NCBI GenBank assembly: GCA_013822425.1
Contig: PNKL01000014.1
Span: 1 to 61,284, forward strand
Length of the DNA stretch: 61,284 bases
Direction: 5' to 3'
DNA from: Gemmatimonas sp.
GTDB taxonomy: Bacteria > Gemmatimonadota > Gemmatimonadetes > Gemmatimonadales > Gemmatimonadaceae
Positions 34,341 to 42,898 of the stretch are shown here, in pieces. The first letter of the stretch is position 1, and each line of letters opens with the position of its first letter. A model generated the notes under the pieces. That model saw only the letters and a list, made by a program, of their open reading frames with translations. It ran no database searches and had not been told where the DNA came from. Position numbers and translations under genes: made by a program.

Positions 34341-36922
34341 CGCGGAGCCTCCAGGAGTCCCTGCGCGTCAAGCACGCGCAGCAGCGCCAGTCGGTCGGCA
34401 ATGGAGGTGATAGGCGCACCGGCCGGATCCAGCGCCGGCGGTTCGGTCGCATCGAAATCGAGGTCGCAGAGCGTCTTGAGGTCGCGCGAGTAGCGCGGCA
34501 GCGGCCCGACTGGCGCGACACTTGAGCGCGCACCGCCGGTGGGCAGGGCGACAAGCCCCGGGACAGCGTTCGCGGCCAAGGGTTTGGGCACCACCTCAGG
34601 CCCGACCGACGGCCCCGCGATCCCGACTGCGGGAACCCCGAGGGGCGCCGTCGCGCCCTGTGCCCTGTCCGTCACGGCCGCAGGTGGCGGAGCGGAGGAA
34701 CGGGGCGTCTGGGCGCCACTCTTCCTCAGTTGTTCGTCGGGATTGGGCTCCGACACGCCGATTGCCTTGAGGTCGAGCACCGGGGCTTGCAACGCATCCG
34801 GAGTGATCGGGCGCACCGAGAGCATGAAGTCGAGCGAATCCGCGAACGGATCGCGCTTCTCGTCCATACCGAACTGGCGGCGCGTGAGGTACGTCGTGTC
34901 GGAACGCGTTGGCTCCAGGCGGCCCCGCAGGCGCTCGATCCACACGCGAAGCCGCGTCGTGAGGGGCGCGTCGGGCGGCATCGCCGGCTCGCGGCGCATC
35001 TTCAACAGCCCGCGAATGAACGGGTCGTTCCAAAACGGTACCGGGATGAACGGGAACGCCGCGGGCGCGTTGATCTGGAGGGCCACGTCCCGGCGCGGGC
35101 GGCCGTTGATGCGCATCTTGTTGATGTCGGCGCCCGACATCAACGGCACTTCCTCAAGACTCTCGTTGATCGTATGCGTACCGTCCTTGCCCGAGGTTCG
35201 GCTCTTCTGTCGGCGGACGAGGCGCACCTTGCCCATGATCGTCTCCCCGACGTACTGCGTGGTCTCGGGGTGAGTAGCCGGCAGGACAACTTGCGTGTGG
35301 GCGTTGGCTTCAATCGTCGTGACGGTCTCGCCGTACATCGCTTTCATCTTGCCGCGGTCCTGAATCAGAATGTCGATCCCGACGTTGAACGATCGGAGGG
35401 TCGACATCGGTCCGTCCGGATTGCGCAAGCCGAGGTTGGCGAACTCGTCGAGGTGCAGGTAGACCGGATGGAACGCAATGCCCGGTTCGTCTCGGGCGAC
35501 GCGGGCCGGTCGGCCTTCGAGCAGCTTGAGAAGCTGTTTCGTCAGCAGCGAGCCGACGAACCCTGCACCGGTCTGCATCTCCTCGAGTGGTGCGCCGATG
35601 AGCAGCAGGCTGGGCTCGCGGATGAGTGCTTCGATGTCCAGCTCGTCCCGGCTAAACGCCGCCGCCACGGCGGGAAACGCGAAGGGCGCGAGCTTGTTGG
35701 CGAGTTCGTTGACGGTGCTGTTCTGTGTTTCCGGTGCGCTTTGCAGGAAATCGTTGATGTTGATCAGCGACTGCCGGAGCGCGTCGGTCCGTGCGCGCAG
35801 ACGGCGCTGGAGGGCGGTTCGCAATTGCTCGCGGACGTCTGACGCGATGGGGCCAGGAAGCGGGGCGTCACCCTGGCGCATCGCGCGGACGACGCGCTGG
35901 ATTTCGAAGCCCATGCGGTCGAGCAGTTGCAGGGCGTCATGCAGATCGGGATCGCGCACAACGCGCCCGTCCACTCGGCTCCCGCGCAGCCGGTCCGCCG
36001 GTGCGGTCAGGACGCGTTCGACCGCGGCGAGTACAGCCTCGGTGGTCGGGAGCGACTTCTGGGCGTGACTATACGCCTCGAGCACTGCCTTGCCTCCGAG
36101 GCCTACGAGCTGCTGAATGCACGGGAGATTGCAGTAGCGGCGCGGCCACATGTCGGCCAGATCCATCAGACTCCGCAGGACTTTTTGGGCCTGCCCCTCG
36201 AAGAACTGCGCCGTCGAGTCCTTGCTGACCTGCTCGGCGGTGGGGATGTATTCAATGATCTGCTGCGCGAGTCGCGTGCGTTCTGCGTCGGAGGCACGGT
36301 ACAACGGCTCGTAGGCGAGCGTGGCGTGCGGGAGCCAAGGATCGAAGAAGAGGACGCGCTTGCCGTTTTCCGCGTACGGCTGCGAGAACACCCGAAAGAG
36401 TTCCGGCGTCTTCACGTCGATCACGACGTCGGAGCAGTTGATCAGCGTGTCGTAGGCCAGCCACGGATAGATGAACCCGGTGGACTTGCCCCGTCCCGTG
36501 GGGCCTGTGACAATGATATGCTCGACGCGTTTCTGTCGAGACAGGAAGATCGGCCGACTGAACCACTCGATCCACACGCGCCGGGCTTCGGCGAGTGGTA
36601 CCCAGGACGACATCGGAATCGGGATGAACAGCGGGAGCGTGCGACCGAGTGGCGCCATGCCCTGACGGATGGCCTCGTCGGTCGTCGCTGTCGTGAAGCG
36701 GTTGTCGCTGCCGTCGGTCGGGCGGCGTGCGAGCCACTCGGAGCGCGGCTGCCAATCGCGAGGATAGAACGCGCCCTTGTGCTTGCGCCGCTGCCAGGCG
36801 AACGCCGAGGCGACTCCGAAACTGCCGAGCAGCGCGCCGCCGATCGCAGCGGTCGCCAGGACGGTGCTGCTCAGAAGCAGGGTGGCCGCGTGCTCGAGAA
36901 ACCCGGACGAGGAGAGCGCCAT
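34337..36922 (-). CDS. VirD4/TraG-type coupling ATPase (first)
   Basis: 861 aa from ATG 36922. I chose this over ATG 36958 because TACTCT ends six bases upstream of 36922 and lies inside the longer frame. The N-terminal membrane segment is about 13-44. Walker A is GPTGRGKST at about 140-148 (numbered from this start), followed by VVIDVKTPELF and LFFDPWLP. Walker B is LHLDEFANLG, Asp492/Glu493. Further TraG-type features are RDRGKMKAMYGE and LPATHPETTQYVGETIMG. The C-terminal about 150 residues are Pro/Ala-rich. It should deliver the DNA-relaxase substrate to the T4SS. It is divergent from a second coupling-type ATPase. Confidence 0.88.
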   Translation of the reverse strand: MALSSSGFLEHAATLLLSSTVLATAAIGGALLGSFGVASAFAWQRRKHKGAFYPRDWQPRSEWLARRPTDGSDNRFTTATTDEAIRQGMAPLGRTLPLFIPIPMSSWVPLAEARRVWIEWFSRPIFLSRQKRVEHIIVTGPTGRGKSTGFIYPWLAYDTLINCSDVVIDVKTPELFRVFSQPYAENGKRVLFFDPWLPHATLAYEPLYRASDAERTRLAQQIIEYIPTAEQVSKDSTAQFFEGQAQKVLRSLMDLADMWPRRYCNLPCIQQLVGLGGKAVLEAYSHAQKSLPTTEAVLAAVERVLTAPADRLRGSRVDGRVVRDPDLHDALQLLDRMGFEIQRVVRAMRQGDAPLPGPIASDVREQLRTALQRRLRARTDALRQSLININDFLQSAPETQNSTVNELANKLAPFAFPAVAAAFSRDELDIEALIREPSLLLIGAPLEEMQTGAGFVGSLLTKQLLKLLEGRPARVARDEPGIAFHPVYLHLDEFANLGLRNPDGPMSTLRSFNVGIDILIQDRGKMKAMYGETVTTIEANAHTQVVLPATHPETTQYVGETIMGKVRLVRRQKSRTSGKDGTHTINESLEEVPLMSGADINKMRINGRPRRDVALQINAPAAFPFIPVPFWNDPFIRGLLKMRREPAMPPDAPLTTRLRVWIERLRGRLEPTRSDTTYLTRRQFGMDEKRDPFADSLDFMLSVRPITPDALQAPVLDLKAIGVSEPNPDEQLRKSGAQTPRSSAPPPAAVTDRAQGATAPLGVPAVGIAGPSVGPEVVPKPLAANAVPGLVALPTGGARSSVAPVGPLPRYSRDLKTLCDLDFDATEPPALDPAGAPITSIADRLALLRVLDAQGLLEAPR

Positions 36923-36928
36923 ACCGTC

Positions 36929-36934
36929 AGAGTA
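36929..36934 (-). promoter_or_regulatory. Leaderless-type -10 box (TACTCT on minus strand)
   Basis: On the minus strand TACTCT ends six bases before ATG 36922. It forms half of a divergent promoter pair with TATCCT at 36973. Confidence 0.5.
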
Positions 36935-36972
36935 GGGCGCCGGCGGTTGGACGGTCATCCCGTGCCGCGCAC

Positions 36973-36978
36973 TATCCT
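36973..36978 (+). promoter_or_regulatory. Leaderless-type -10 box TATCCT
   Basis: TATCCT ends six bases before ATG 36985, 38 bp away from the opposing TACTCT box. The two coupling-type genes therefore share one very short control region. Confidence 0.5.
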
Positions 36979-36984
36979 AGGCTC

Positions 36985-39789
36985 ATGGAGATCACGAAGC
37001 CGACGCTCCTGGGAGGCGTCGAAACCCGTGCGGGTGAAAAGCAGAAACGTCGCGATCGCCTCAAGGAGCTGCGGCGCTACTTGATCGTCGCCCTGGCGAG
37101 TGTCGTGTTCGGGCTGGTGGTGATCTATGCGCGTCGTGAGAGCAGCGCCCCGGTAAGCTTCGTGCGCTGGCTCGCGACGGTGTTTCGGGACCCGGTGTCC
37201 TTGCTGGCCACGCTTGGCGCGATCAGCGCGGTCACTGCGGCGCTGTACGGCTACGCGCATCGCAACGACCCGTACCCGGTCGTGCTACCGCCCTACCCGC
37301 CGGATCCGGACCTGCGTTTCTGCGACGACCTGCTCCTCGGTCGCGGCTGGACCTGGGACGGGAAGATGCCGGGCGCGGCGCAGTTGTCGACGGATCCCTG
37401 CGAAGCGTCGCCGTTCGTGACCATTCCCGCTCAGGGTATCGTTGGCAACTTGCGCGCCATTGGCGCTATTGGGTCTCGCAAGACGGAAGGCGTCATCAAG
37501 AACCTCGTGTGGCAGATTCTGCAGAAGTTCCCCGCCCCGGGCGCCGATGATGCAGCGGTGCCGCTTGACGCGCCCTCGGTTGAGGAACGCGCTCGGCTCC
37601 ACCGTGAAGCTCGGCCTGGCATGTTCCTTATTGATGCGAAGGGCAACCTGTCAGAGTGGGTGATGAAGGCGGCAGCAGCGGCCGGCCGAGGGGACGACGT
37701 GATCGTCCTGCGCCCGGGCGGCCCGTGGACGTACAACCCGCTCCTAATCACCGAAAACCCGACGGTGTTGGCGTCACAGATCGTGGAAGGCGCGCGCGTC
37801 GTGGCTGAGGGAGAGACGGGTCCTGACTTCTACCGCCTCACGATGTCGGAGTGGCTGGCGAACGCCATCCAGCTCATCCTCGCGGTGGATCCGTCTCAGC
37901 TGACCATCATGCGATTGCTGGAACTCGCTCGAGACGAGAGTCTGCGGGCGCGCTACGTCGATCAGGCCGAGGCGTTGGCCGCGCTCAATGCGCGCGAGGA
38001 CGCAGCGGTCCAACGGCGCGGCCGGGCCGTCACGGGCTACCGCATTGACCCGAACGTGGTGTCGTATTTCCGCGACTTCGATCGCGACACCAGCGAGGCA
38101 TCGAAGCTGCGTACGATGGTGCTCAGCGGCATCAAAAGCCATTTCGCGTTGTTCGTGGAACGCGAACTGCGCGAGTTTCTGTCCCCGGACGGCAAACCGA
38201 CCTTCGCGGGCTTCGCGCAGTGCTTCAACGAAGGCAAGATCGTCGTGCTACGGCTGCCCATGGACCAGTACGACCAGGTGGGCCGTACGTTGGGCATTCT
38301 GACGTCGCTCGACTTCCAGCAGGTGGCCCGTCGACGGCTGAACGATCGCGGGATGAACCGCGAGCGGCTCGTCTATCTGGTCCTGGATGAGATGCACTAC
38401 TACGTCACCGGCTCGCTCGCGACCTTCCTCAGCGTGAGCCGGGAATCGCGGGTTCCCGCGATCGGTGCGCACCAGTCTCTCGGACAGACCGGCTCCGACC
38501 AGGCCATTGCGCGCGTCTTGAACGACAACTTCCGCACCAATCTCGTGATGACCGCGCCGAACGCGGAGGCGGGTGCGGTGCTCGCTTCCATGATTGGCGA
38601 GCGCGAGGTGCTCCGGACGAGCGTGCACGAAACGACGAGCGTCGAGGGCGGCGTGCACCTGATGGGCCGCACGGAAATGCTCGGACAGAACGTCGGGGTC
38701 CAGGTGGCGACGGAGGCGTATTTCCCCGCCGACGAACTGGTGCACCTGCCCAGCGCCGAGGCGATCGCCATGGTCTTTGATGGGGACGGCAACCGACGGC
38801 CACGGCGCATGCGCACCCCGCTGTTCTACGAGGAACATCTCGAGCGGATCGCCCCGTTCGATCACCTGCGGCTGACGCCGCAGCCGCCGCATCCGGTCAT
38901 CATGGTGTCCGGGGATCGGATGTCGCTGCCGTATTTCACGAAGTTCGTGACCAGCACCTATTTCCTGATCGCGAGCGCGATCGCCGATGCCGAAGGACGG
39001 CTGCGAGCCCTGCGCTTCACGTCAGAACACGGAACAGCCATCCTGCCGCTCGAGTTCCTGGATGATGCGGAGTCGCAGTTGAGCCTCGGACTGCAGCGGG
39101 AGGCGTGCATTGTGGCGTTTCCCCATAGCCATGCGGCGCTCGCCGTCTTCTGGGGCCTGCTCGAGCTGCCCCCCCGTCACCCGCTGTTTCTCGATGCGGC
39201 GGCAACCGCGGCGCGGATGGCTGACGGGCTGCCGGCGTCGCTCGAGAGTCTCGCCGCCAAGCACGGATGGGATCCCGCCGTGCTCGGGAGCGCCGGTGCC
39301 TGGGAGCGAATCGATGGACTCTCGCCCGCAGGCACCCAGCTGGTGGACCGCGAGGCGCGTGCACTCGTCGCGCTCTACCGCTCGGTGGCCGAAGCCATTG
39401 ATGCTGAGGATCCGGCATTGCTCGACCTGGTCACCCTGCGGTTTGGCAACGACGCCGAGGCTGCCGTCGGTGCTCTCTCCTCCCCTATCACCGCGCTGCG
39501 GAACCGCGTGTTCGCGGCTGATGGCGCGTTGTCCGAGGTAACGCTTGCCGATCTCGACGCCTTCCCATTCCACGCGACCCTCACTCGCCCCCGTTCGGTA
39601 TCCGCCGGCGCTGGATCGGCGGCATCGGGAAGTAGCCCTCTTGGTCGCGACGTTTCAGACGATGACGACGGCGCAGGTGGCGTCGATGCGGACGGGGATT
39701 CCGCGGGCGGCGTTGGGTCACGCCGAACTGGCGCAGGCGACTCGGCTGCTGCGCGAGCTAACGACGAAGAGAGTCCTTTCAACGATTGA
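36985..39789 (+). CDS. Second coupling-protein-type ATPase (TraD/TraG-like)
   Basis: 934 aa from ATG 36985; the upstream open frame is the shadow of the opposite gene. Two transmembrane segments (about 34-50 and 71-91), then an ATPase domain with Walker A GAIGSRKT at 160-167 (a basic residue replaces the usual Gly before Lys), FLIDAKGNLSEWV, and Walker B VYLVLDEMHYY with Asp468/Glu469, followed by SRESRVPAIGAHQSLGQ. The C-terminus is a long helical region and an acidic tail (SDDDDGAGGVDADGD, ending DEESPFND). Resembles VirD4/TraD proteins with a TraM-recognition-type domain. A second coupling ATPase could handle a different substrate. The last 245 bp overlap the next gene. Confidence 0.82.
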   Translation: MEITKPTLLGGVETRAGEKQKRRDRLKELRRYLIVALASVVFGLVVIYARRESSAPVSFVRWLATVFRDPVSLLATLGAISAVTAALYGYAHRNDPYPVVLPPYPPDPDLRFCDDLLLGRGWTWDGKMPGAAQLSTDPCEASPFVTIPAQGIVGNLRAIGAIGSRKTEGVIKNLVWQILQKFPAPGADDAAVPLDAPSVEERARLHREARPGMFLIDAKGNLSEWVMKAAAAAGRGDDVIVLRPGGPWTYNPLLITENPTVLASQIVEGARVVAEGETGPDFYRLTMSEWLANAIQLILAVDPSQLTIMRLLELARDESLRARYVDQAEALAALNAREDAAVQRRGRAVTGYRIDPNVVSYFRDFDRDTSEASKLRTMVLSGIKSHFALFVERELREFLSPDGKPTFAGFAQCFNEGKIVVLRLPMDQYDQVGRTLGILTSLDFQQVARRRLNDRGMNRERLVYLVLDEMHYYVTGSLATFLSVSRESRVPAIGAHQSLGQTGSDQAIARVLNDNFRTNLVMTAPNAEAGAVLASMIGEREVLRTSVHETTSVEGGVHLMGRTEMLGQNVGVQVATEAYFPADELVHLPSAEAIAMVFDGDGNRRPRRMRTPLFYEEHLERIAPFDHLRLTPQPPHPVIMVSGDRMSLPYFTKFVTSTYFLIASAIADAEGRLRALRFTSEHGTAILPLEFLDDAESQLSLGLQREACIVAFPHSHAALAVFWGLLELPPRHPLFLDAAATAARMADGLPASLESLAAKHGWDPAVLGSAGAWERIDGLSPAGTQLVDREARALVALYRSVAEAIDAEDPALLDLVTLRFGNDAEAAVGALSSPITALRNRVFAADGALSEVTLADLDAFPFHATLTRPRSVSAGAGSAASGSSPLGRDVSDDDDGAGGVDADGDSAGGVGSRRTGAGDSAAARANDEESPFND

Positions 39790-40549
39790 CGTTGCGCCAA
39801 AAGCTGCCATCGGCGAGCCCGCGCACGCTGAATATCGGCTCACCGAGCGCGGCCGGGAGGCGCTCCGCTGCCTCGGAAGCATCCACCGCCACCTCCCGCA
39901 CTTCGCCGCTGGCCCTCTCACCCTACCGGTGGCCTGCGCTGCGCTCGGTGCCGGGATGGACCGTCCAAGCGCCCGACGGGCACGGGCCAAGCTGCAGAAG
40001 CTCATCGACAAGGGCCTGATCGAGAAGACGTCCCTCCGGACCCCGTGGCTCCGGGCATGGCAGATGACCGGAGCCATGATGCGGCGGTTCCAGGTGCCGA
40101 CGGTCCGGCCGCCCCGCCTAGACCGAATGCACCATCACCTCGCGGTGGTGGACTTCATCGGTGACCTCCTTGCCGCGGCGGGTCCGGGTTGGTCGGTCGC
40201 ACGCTTCGCGGGCGACGAGGACCTGCGTTCCCGTGCGTTTCGGCGAGCATTCCGCGAGGGGCGTGGACATGGGCAAGCGTTGGCCTTGGATGCCGAAGTG
40301 ATCGTACGGACGTCGCAGGGTAGCCACGTTGCTCTCGAGGTGGAGTACATCTCGGCGGCGTATCGCAACGCCGACATCGCACAGAAGGCCCGGGCGGTGC
40401 CGGCTCACCGCGTCTTCGTCGCCTCGGACGCGCGTATCGCGAGGCGGGCCCATCGCGTCTTGAAGCACCCGGTGTGGCGCTCGGATCGCGTCAATGCAGC
40501 AGACGCACACGCTATTCTGTCGAAAGGAACCCCTGTCTCCCTGCCATGA
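39545..40549 (+). CDS. Winged-helix protein, replication-relaxation family-like (first)
   Basis: 334 aa from TTG 39545, chosen because GAGG lies six bases upstream and because the next ATG (39660) would cut the DNA-binding domain. Winged-helix region at about 28-120 (RHREVALLVATFQTMTTAQV, ATRLLRELTTKRVL, EYRLTERGREALR). After it comes a domain with HHLAVVDFIGDLL, DLRSRAFRRAFREG, ALDAEVIVRT and VALEVEYISA, reminiscent of the replication-relaxation (Replic_Relax) family implicated in plasmid replication and DNA relaxation. With no canonical relaxase in the window, this and the next gene are candidates for oriT or oriV processing. It overlaps the ATPase gene by 245 bp in another frame. Confidence 0.65.
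   Translation: MPISTPSHSTRPSLAPVRYPPALDRRHREVALLVATFQTMTTAQVASMRTGIPRAALGHAELAQATRLLRELTTKRVLSTIDVAPKAAIGEPAHAEYRLTERGREALRCLGSIHRHLPHFAAGPLTLPVACAALGAGMDRPSARRARAKLQKLIDKGLIEKTSLRTPWLRAWQMTGAMMRRFQVPTVRPPRLDRMHHHLAVVDFIGDLLAAAGPGWSVARFAGDEDLRSRAFRRAFREGRGHGQALALDAEVIVRTSQGSHVALEVEYISAAYRNADIAQKARAVPAHRVFVASDARIARRAHRVLKHPVWRSDRVNAADAHAILSKGTPVSLP
40495..40518 (+). promoter_or_regulatory. Accessory-type promoter element (variant), before second winged-helix gene
   Basis: TGCAG at 40495 and TATTCT at 40513-40518 with the same 18-nt register as the accessory-region family. AAAGGA and ATG 40546 follow 27 nt later. It lies inside the end of the preceding gene. Confidence 0.4.
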
Positions 40550-41463
40550 CATCACCCGTCGTTCCGCTGGATGAACCGTCCGAGTTGCCGCCCGCCTACC
40601 TCCCGGACGGTGGCGAGGCGTTGCCAAAACACCCCATGCGGGTACGCCATGTCCGGTCACTTCTCCGATTCGTGGACTACTTCCGCGTCGTCACGCCGTT
40701 CCAGATTTGGCGGGAGTACGACGCGGCGGTGGGCAAGCACTTCCGGTCGACGCACAAGAACATCGAGGCGTTGGTGCGGCGTCGGTTGCTCAAGCCGGTT
40801 TCCCTTGCGGCGCCTGGCATGGTGGGACGTCCCCGGAACGGCTTCACCTTGACGGTCGAAGGCGGCGACGTTCTCGGAATCGGCGACCGCATCCGGCGGC
40901 GGGTTCCGCTGAAGGCCCGGAGGGCGGCCCTCTTCGCTCAACAGACGGAAATGCTCCAGACGCGCTTCGCCGAAGGTTGGCGCCTCGCGATGAGCAAGCG
41001 CGCGGCGCCCTACGTGAAAGCGGCGGGACAGGCGCGGTTTGGGACGGTTCCGCGCTCGGAAGGCGAGCACGCACGGCGGGAACTGCTGCGCCAAGGCCTT
41101 GAGGCGTTGGACCGAGTAAGCCTGAATATCTTGTATCGCAACAACGGTTCGCGGCGCGACCCAACGGAGATTCGTATCATTCTCGCGGCTGAATCCATGC
41201 TGGATTTCCGGCGCGTTCTGCGCGGAATCGACCCGATCTTCCACCACATTGGCCCGAGTGTCGAGGTCGTACTGGCCGAAAGCCGAATGGTCTCGATGGC
41301 TGTCGAGGAGGTCCGCACCTTCTTCGCCGGCGCAGGAATTCAGCCGGACGTTGCCGTGGTCTCCCCGTTTTTCCTCAACAGCGGGTGCGTCCCCCACGCG
41401 GCGGACGCTCGCAAACGGCTCGCACGGCGTGTTGCTGGATGGGAGCCCTGGCGTTCGCTCTGA
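40546..41463 (+). CDS. Winged-helix protein, replication-relaxation family-like (second)
   Basis: 305 aa from ATG 40546 (ATGA overlap with the previous stop). N-terminal winged helix at about 28-115 (RHVRSLLRFVDYFRVVTPFQ, STHKNIEALVRRRLLKPV, NGFTLTVEGGDVLG), then a mixed alpha/beta domain (PTEIRIILAAESMLDFR, SVEVVLAESRMVSMAVEEV). The layout parallels the preceding gene, suggesting a divergent pair from one ancestor. It borders the 1.4-kb non-coding region, as expected for an origin-binding protein. Family assignment is tentative. Confidence 0.6.
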   Translation: MTSPVVPLDEPSELPPAYLPDGGEALPKHPMRVRHVRSLLRFVDYFRVVTPFQIWREYDAAVGKHFRSTHKNIEALVRRRLLKPVSLAAPGMVGRPRNGFTLTVEGGDVLGIGDRIRRRVPLKARRAALFAQQTEMLQTRFAEGWRLAMSKRAAPYVKAAGQARFGTVPRSEGEHARRELLRQGLEALDRVSLNILYRNNGSRRDPTEIRIILAAESMLDFRRVLRGIDPIFHHIGPSVEVVLAESRMVSMAVEEVRTFFAGAGIQPDVAVVSPFFLNSGCVPHAADARKRLARRVAGWEPWRSL

Positions 41464-41573
41464 CGGGTTTGGGCCCTTACGGAATGAGCCCGCCGAATCT
41501 GGTAGCGCGCCAGGCGTCAGCCGTCGAGCGGGCGCAAACCCGTCAATTTTCATCCCTCCAAGCGGCGTGCCTG

Positions 41574-41654
41574 AACGGGCATAAAGCCGCCCGTCGAACG
41601 GGCCGCTGCGTCGGTTCGCCGACGCCCGTTCCGGCGTGGGGGTATTGGCCCGTT
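41574..41654 (+). repeat. Cluster of AACGGGC repeats in both orientations
   Basis: AACGGGC at 41574-41580 and 41597-41603; the reverse GCCCGTT at 41624-41630 and 41648-41654; a one-base-short copy GCCCGT at 41589-41594. Five copies in 81 bp, forming inverted pairs around 41589-41603 and 41597-41630. It could bind an origin or transfer protein. Confidence 0.45.
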
Positions 41655-42104
41655 CGGACCTGGCGTCTTCCCTCGGTGCACCGTAGCTTCTCGCCGACAT
41701 GGGGATGGGGTTATCCACTCCCGCAGTTGAGTGGGGTGTTTTGCAAGGGTGGCGAGCGATGGGTGATGCGCGGTTGTATGAGGCGCGCTGGTGCGGAACT
41801 CTCTGTTTCTGTTGTGGCGTCGGGTTGCGTGCTCGGAACGATGGGTTTTGGGGGGTGCCGACGGAGCACATCGCGCTGGCTTGGGCGGAGGCTTCCCGGT
41901 CGAGAGGGACAGGCGTGGCCGTGGCGACGCTAGGTGGTATCGGGTGCGAAAAGGGATGGGGAGGCGACGTGGCGGCGACATCTGGCGCCCTGACGGTCGG
42001 CGGCAGCCGCAGTGGGGAGGCTGGTGCGGGAGACACGGCGCGCTTGCCAACGACGCACCTGACCATGTGGCCGGCAACCGCGCAGGTCTTGTTTGCGAGG
42101 CCAG

Positions 42105-42123
42105 GGTCCGTGCGGCACGGACC
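42105..42123. other. Perfect inverted repeat with 9-bp arms
   Basis: GGTCCGTGC and GCACGGACC flank a single central G (42105-42113, 42115-42123). It could act as a protein-binding palindrome or, as single strand, a hairpin. Confidence 0.4.
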
Positions 42124-42175
42124 GGGTAGGGTGGCGTCCGCGCGCGTGCGCTGATGGGTAGGTGCGGGTCCGGTC

Positions 42176-42191
42176 CCAGCCACGTGGCTGG
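42176..42191. other. Perfect 16-bp palindrome
   Basis: CCAGCCACGTGGCTGG is its own reverse complement. It lies 53 bp after the other palindrome in the same non-coding region. Possible dimer-binding site. Confidence 0.4.
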
Positions 42192-42668
42192 CGGATGGTG
42201 GATGACGCGAGGGCTCTGCGGGCACGGCAGACGGGGGCCTTGCAGGAAAGAAGCGGCGGACGAGTGTGAGCAACGCGGAAGCTGATGCGACCGTGCCGCG
42301 CGGTACACTCCGTTTGTCACCCTACGTTGATCACGTTGCGTTGACGCGGCCTGCCCTGCCCTGCCCTAGCCTTCGGCGACCGGCGCTAGCGAGAGTGGCG
42401 TGTCGGGGCTGCGAGGGCTTCTTCACCCTGCGTCGTCGGTGACCCCTCCCACCGCCCTGGCGTCAGCGCCGTTCGGGGTACCGAACGACTCCGCATGCCA
42501 GGCAACTGGGAACGGCCCGAGCCTGTAAGCGAAGGGGGGTGACCTCTCGCGGATCGCCGCACACCACGGAGTGGAGCGACAGCGAGAGTCACGATGGAGC
42601 GCCGCGCTGGCGGTGCGACCGGGGTCACGCGGCCGCCTTATGGCTAGTCGGCCTCCGTCCCAGGCTCG

Positions 42669-42692
42669 TGCGGTCGGGGCGCGCGGTACCCT
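42669..42692 (+). promoter_or_regulatory. Accessory-type promoter element
   Basis: TGCGG at 42669, TACCCT at 42687-42692, 18-nt register. No strong gene follows at the usual distance; GTG 42727 would give a 28-residue peptide ending in a CGVC motif (stop 42811-42813), and GTG 42717 an unlikely arginine-rich frame. Confidence 0.5.
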
Positions 42693-42898
42693 CTCGGCAA
42701 GTCCTACCATCCACTCGTGTCACGCAGTGGCGCACCGGTTTGCATCGGCTCCCAACGGCGGCCAAGACGCTGCACCGGGAGCGCACTGTGGGGTCTGCCG
42801 CAGTCGGTACTGATTAGGTGCCGTGTGCGATTGCTGTGCGTCTCCGCGACGACGGCGGCCTACATCGTGACTATCCATTTTGCTCTGAGGCGCCGCTC

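Larger units (their letters stand above)
41464..42898 (+). other. 1.4-kb region without a convincing gene; origin candidate
   Basis: All open frames here are short, compositionally extreme (Pro/Arg- or Gly/Trp-rich) and mutually antisense. The top strand is visibly G-rich from about 41700 to 42250. The region holds AACGGGC-type repeats (41574-41654), a near-consensus DnaA box TTATCCACT (41711-41719) inside a CCACTC/GAGTGG inverted repeat, two palindromes (42105-42123 and 42176-42191), and one accessory-type promoter (42669). It lies directly after the two origin-protein candidates and before the accessory array. Candidate oriT and/or oriV. No nic-site consensus was recognised. Confidence 0.4.

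Noticed and set aside
41699-42154. 151-codon plus-strand frame with Trp/Gly-rich sequence
   Set aside because: No ribosome-binding site, composition follows the G-rich strand, and it contains the inverted repeats.
40657-42273. 538-codon minus-strand frame, and a 256-codon one at 41550-42320
   Set aside because: Proline- and arginine-rich with no motif; the right part overlaps the G-rich non-coding region and the left part the second winged-helix gene.
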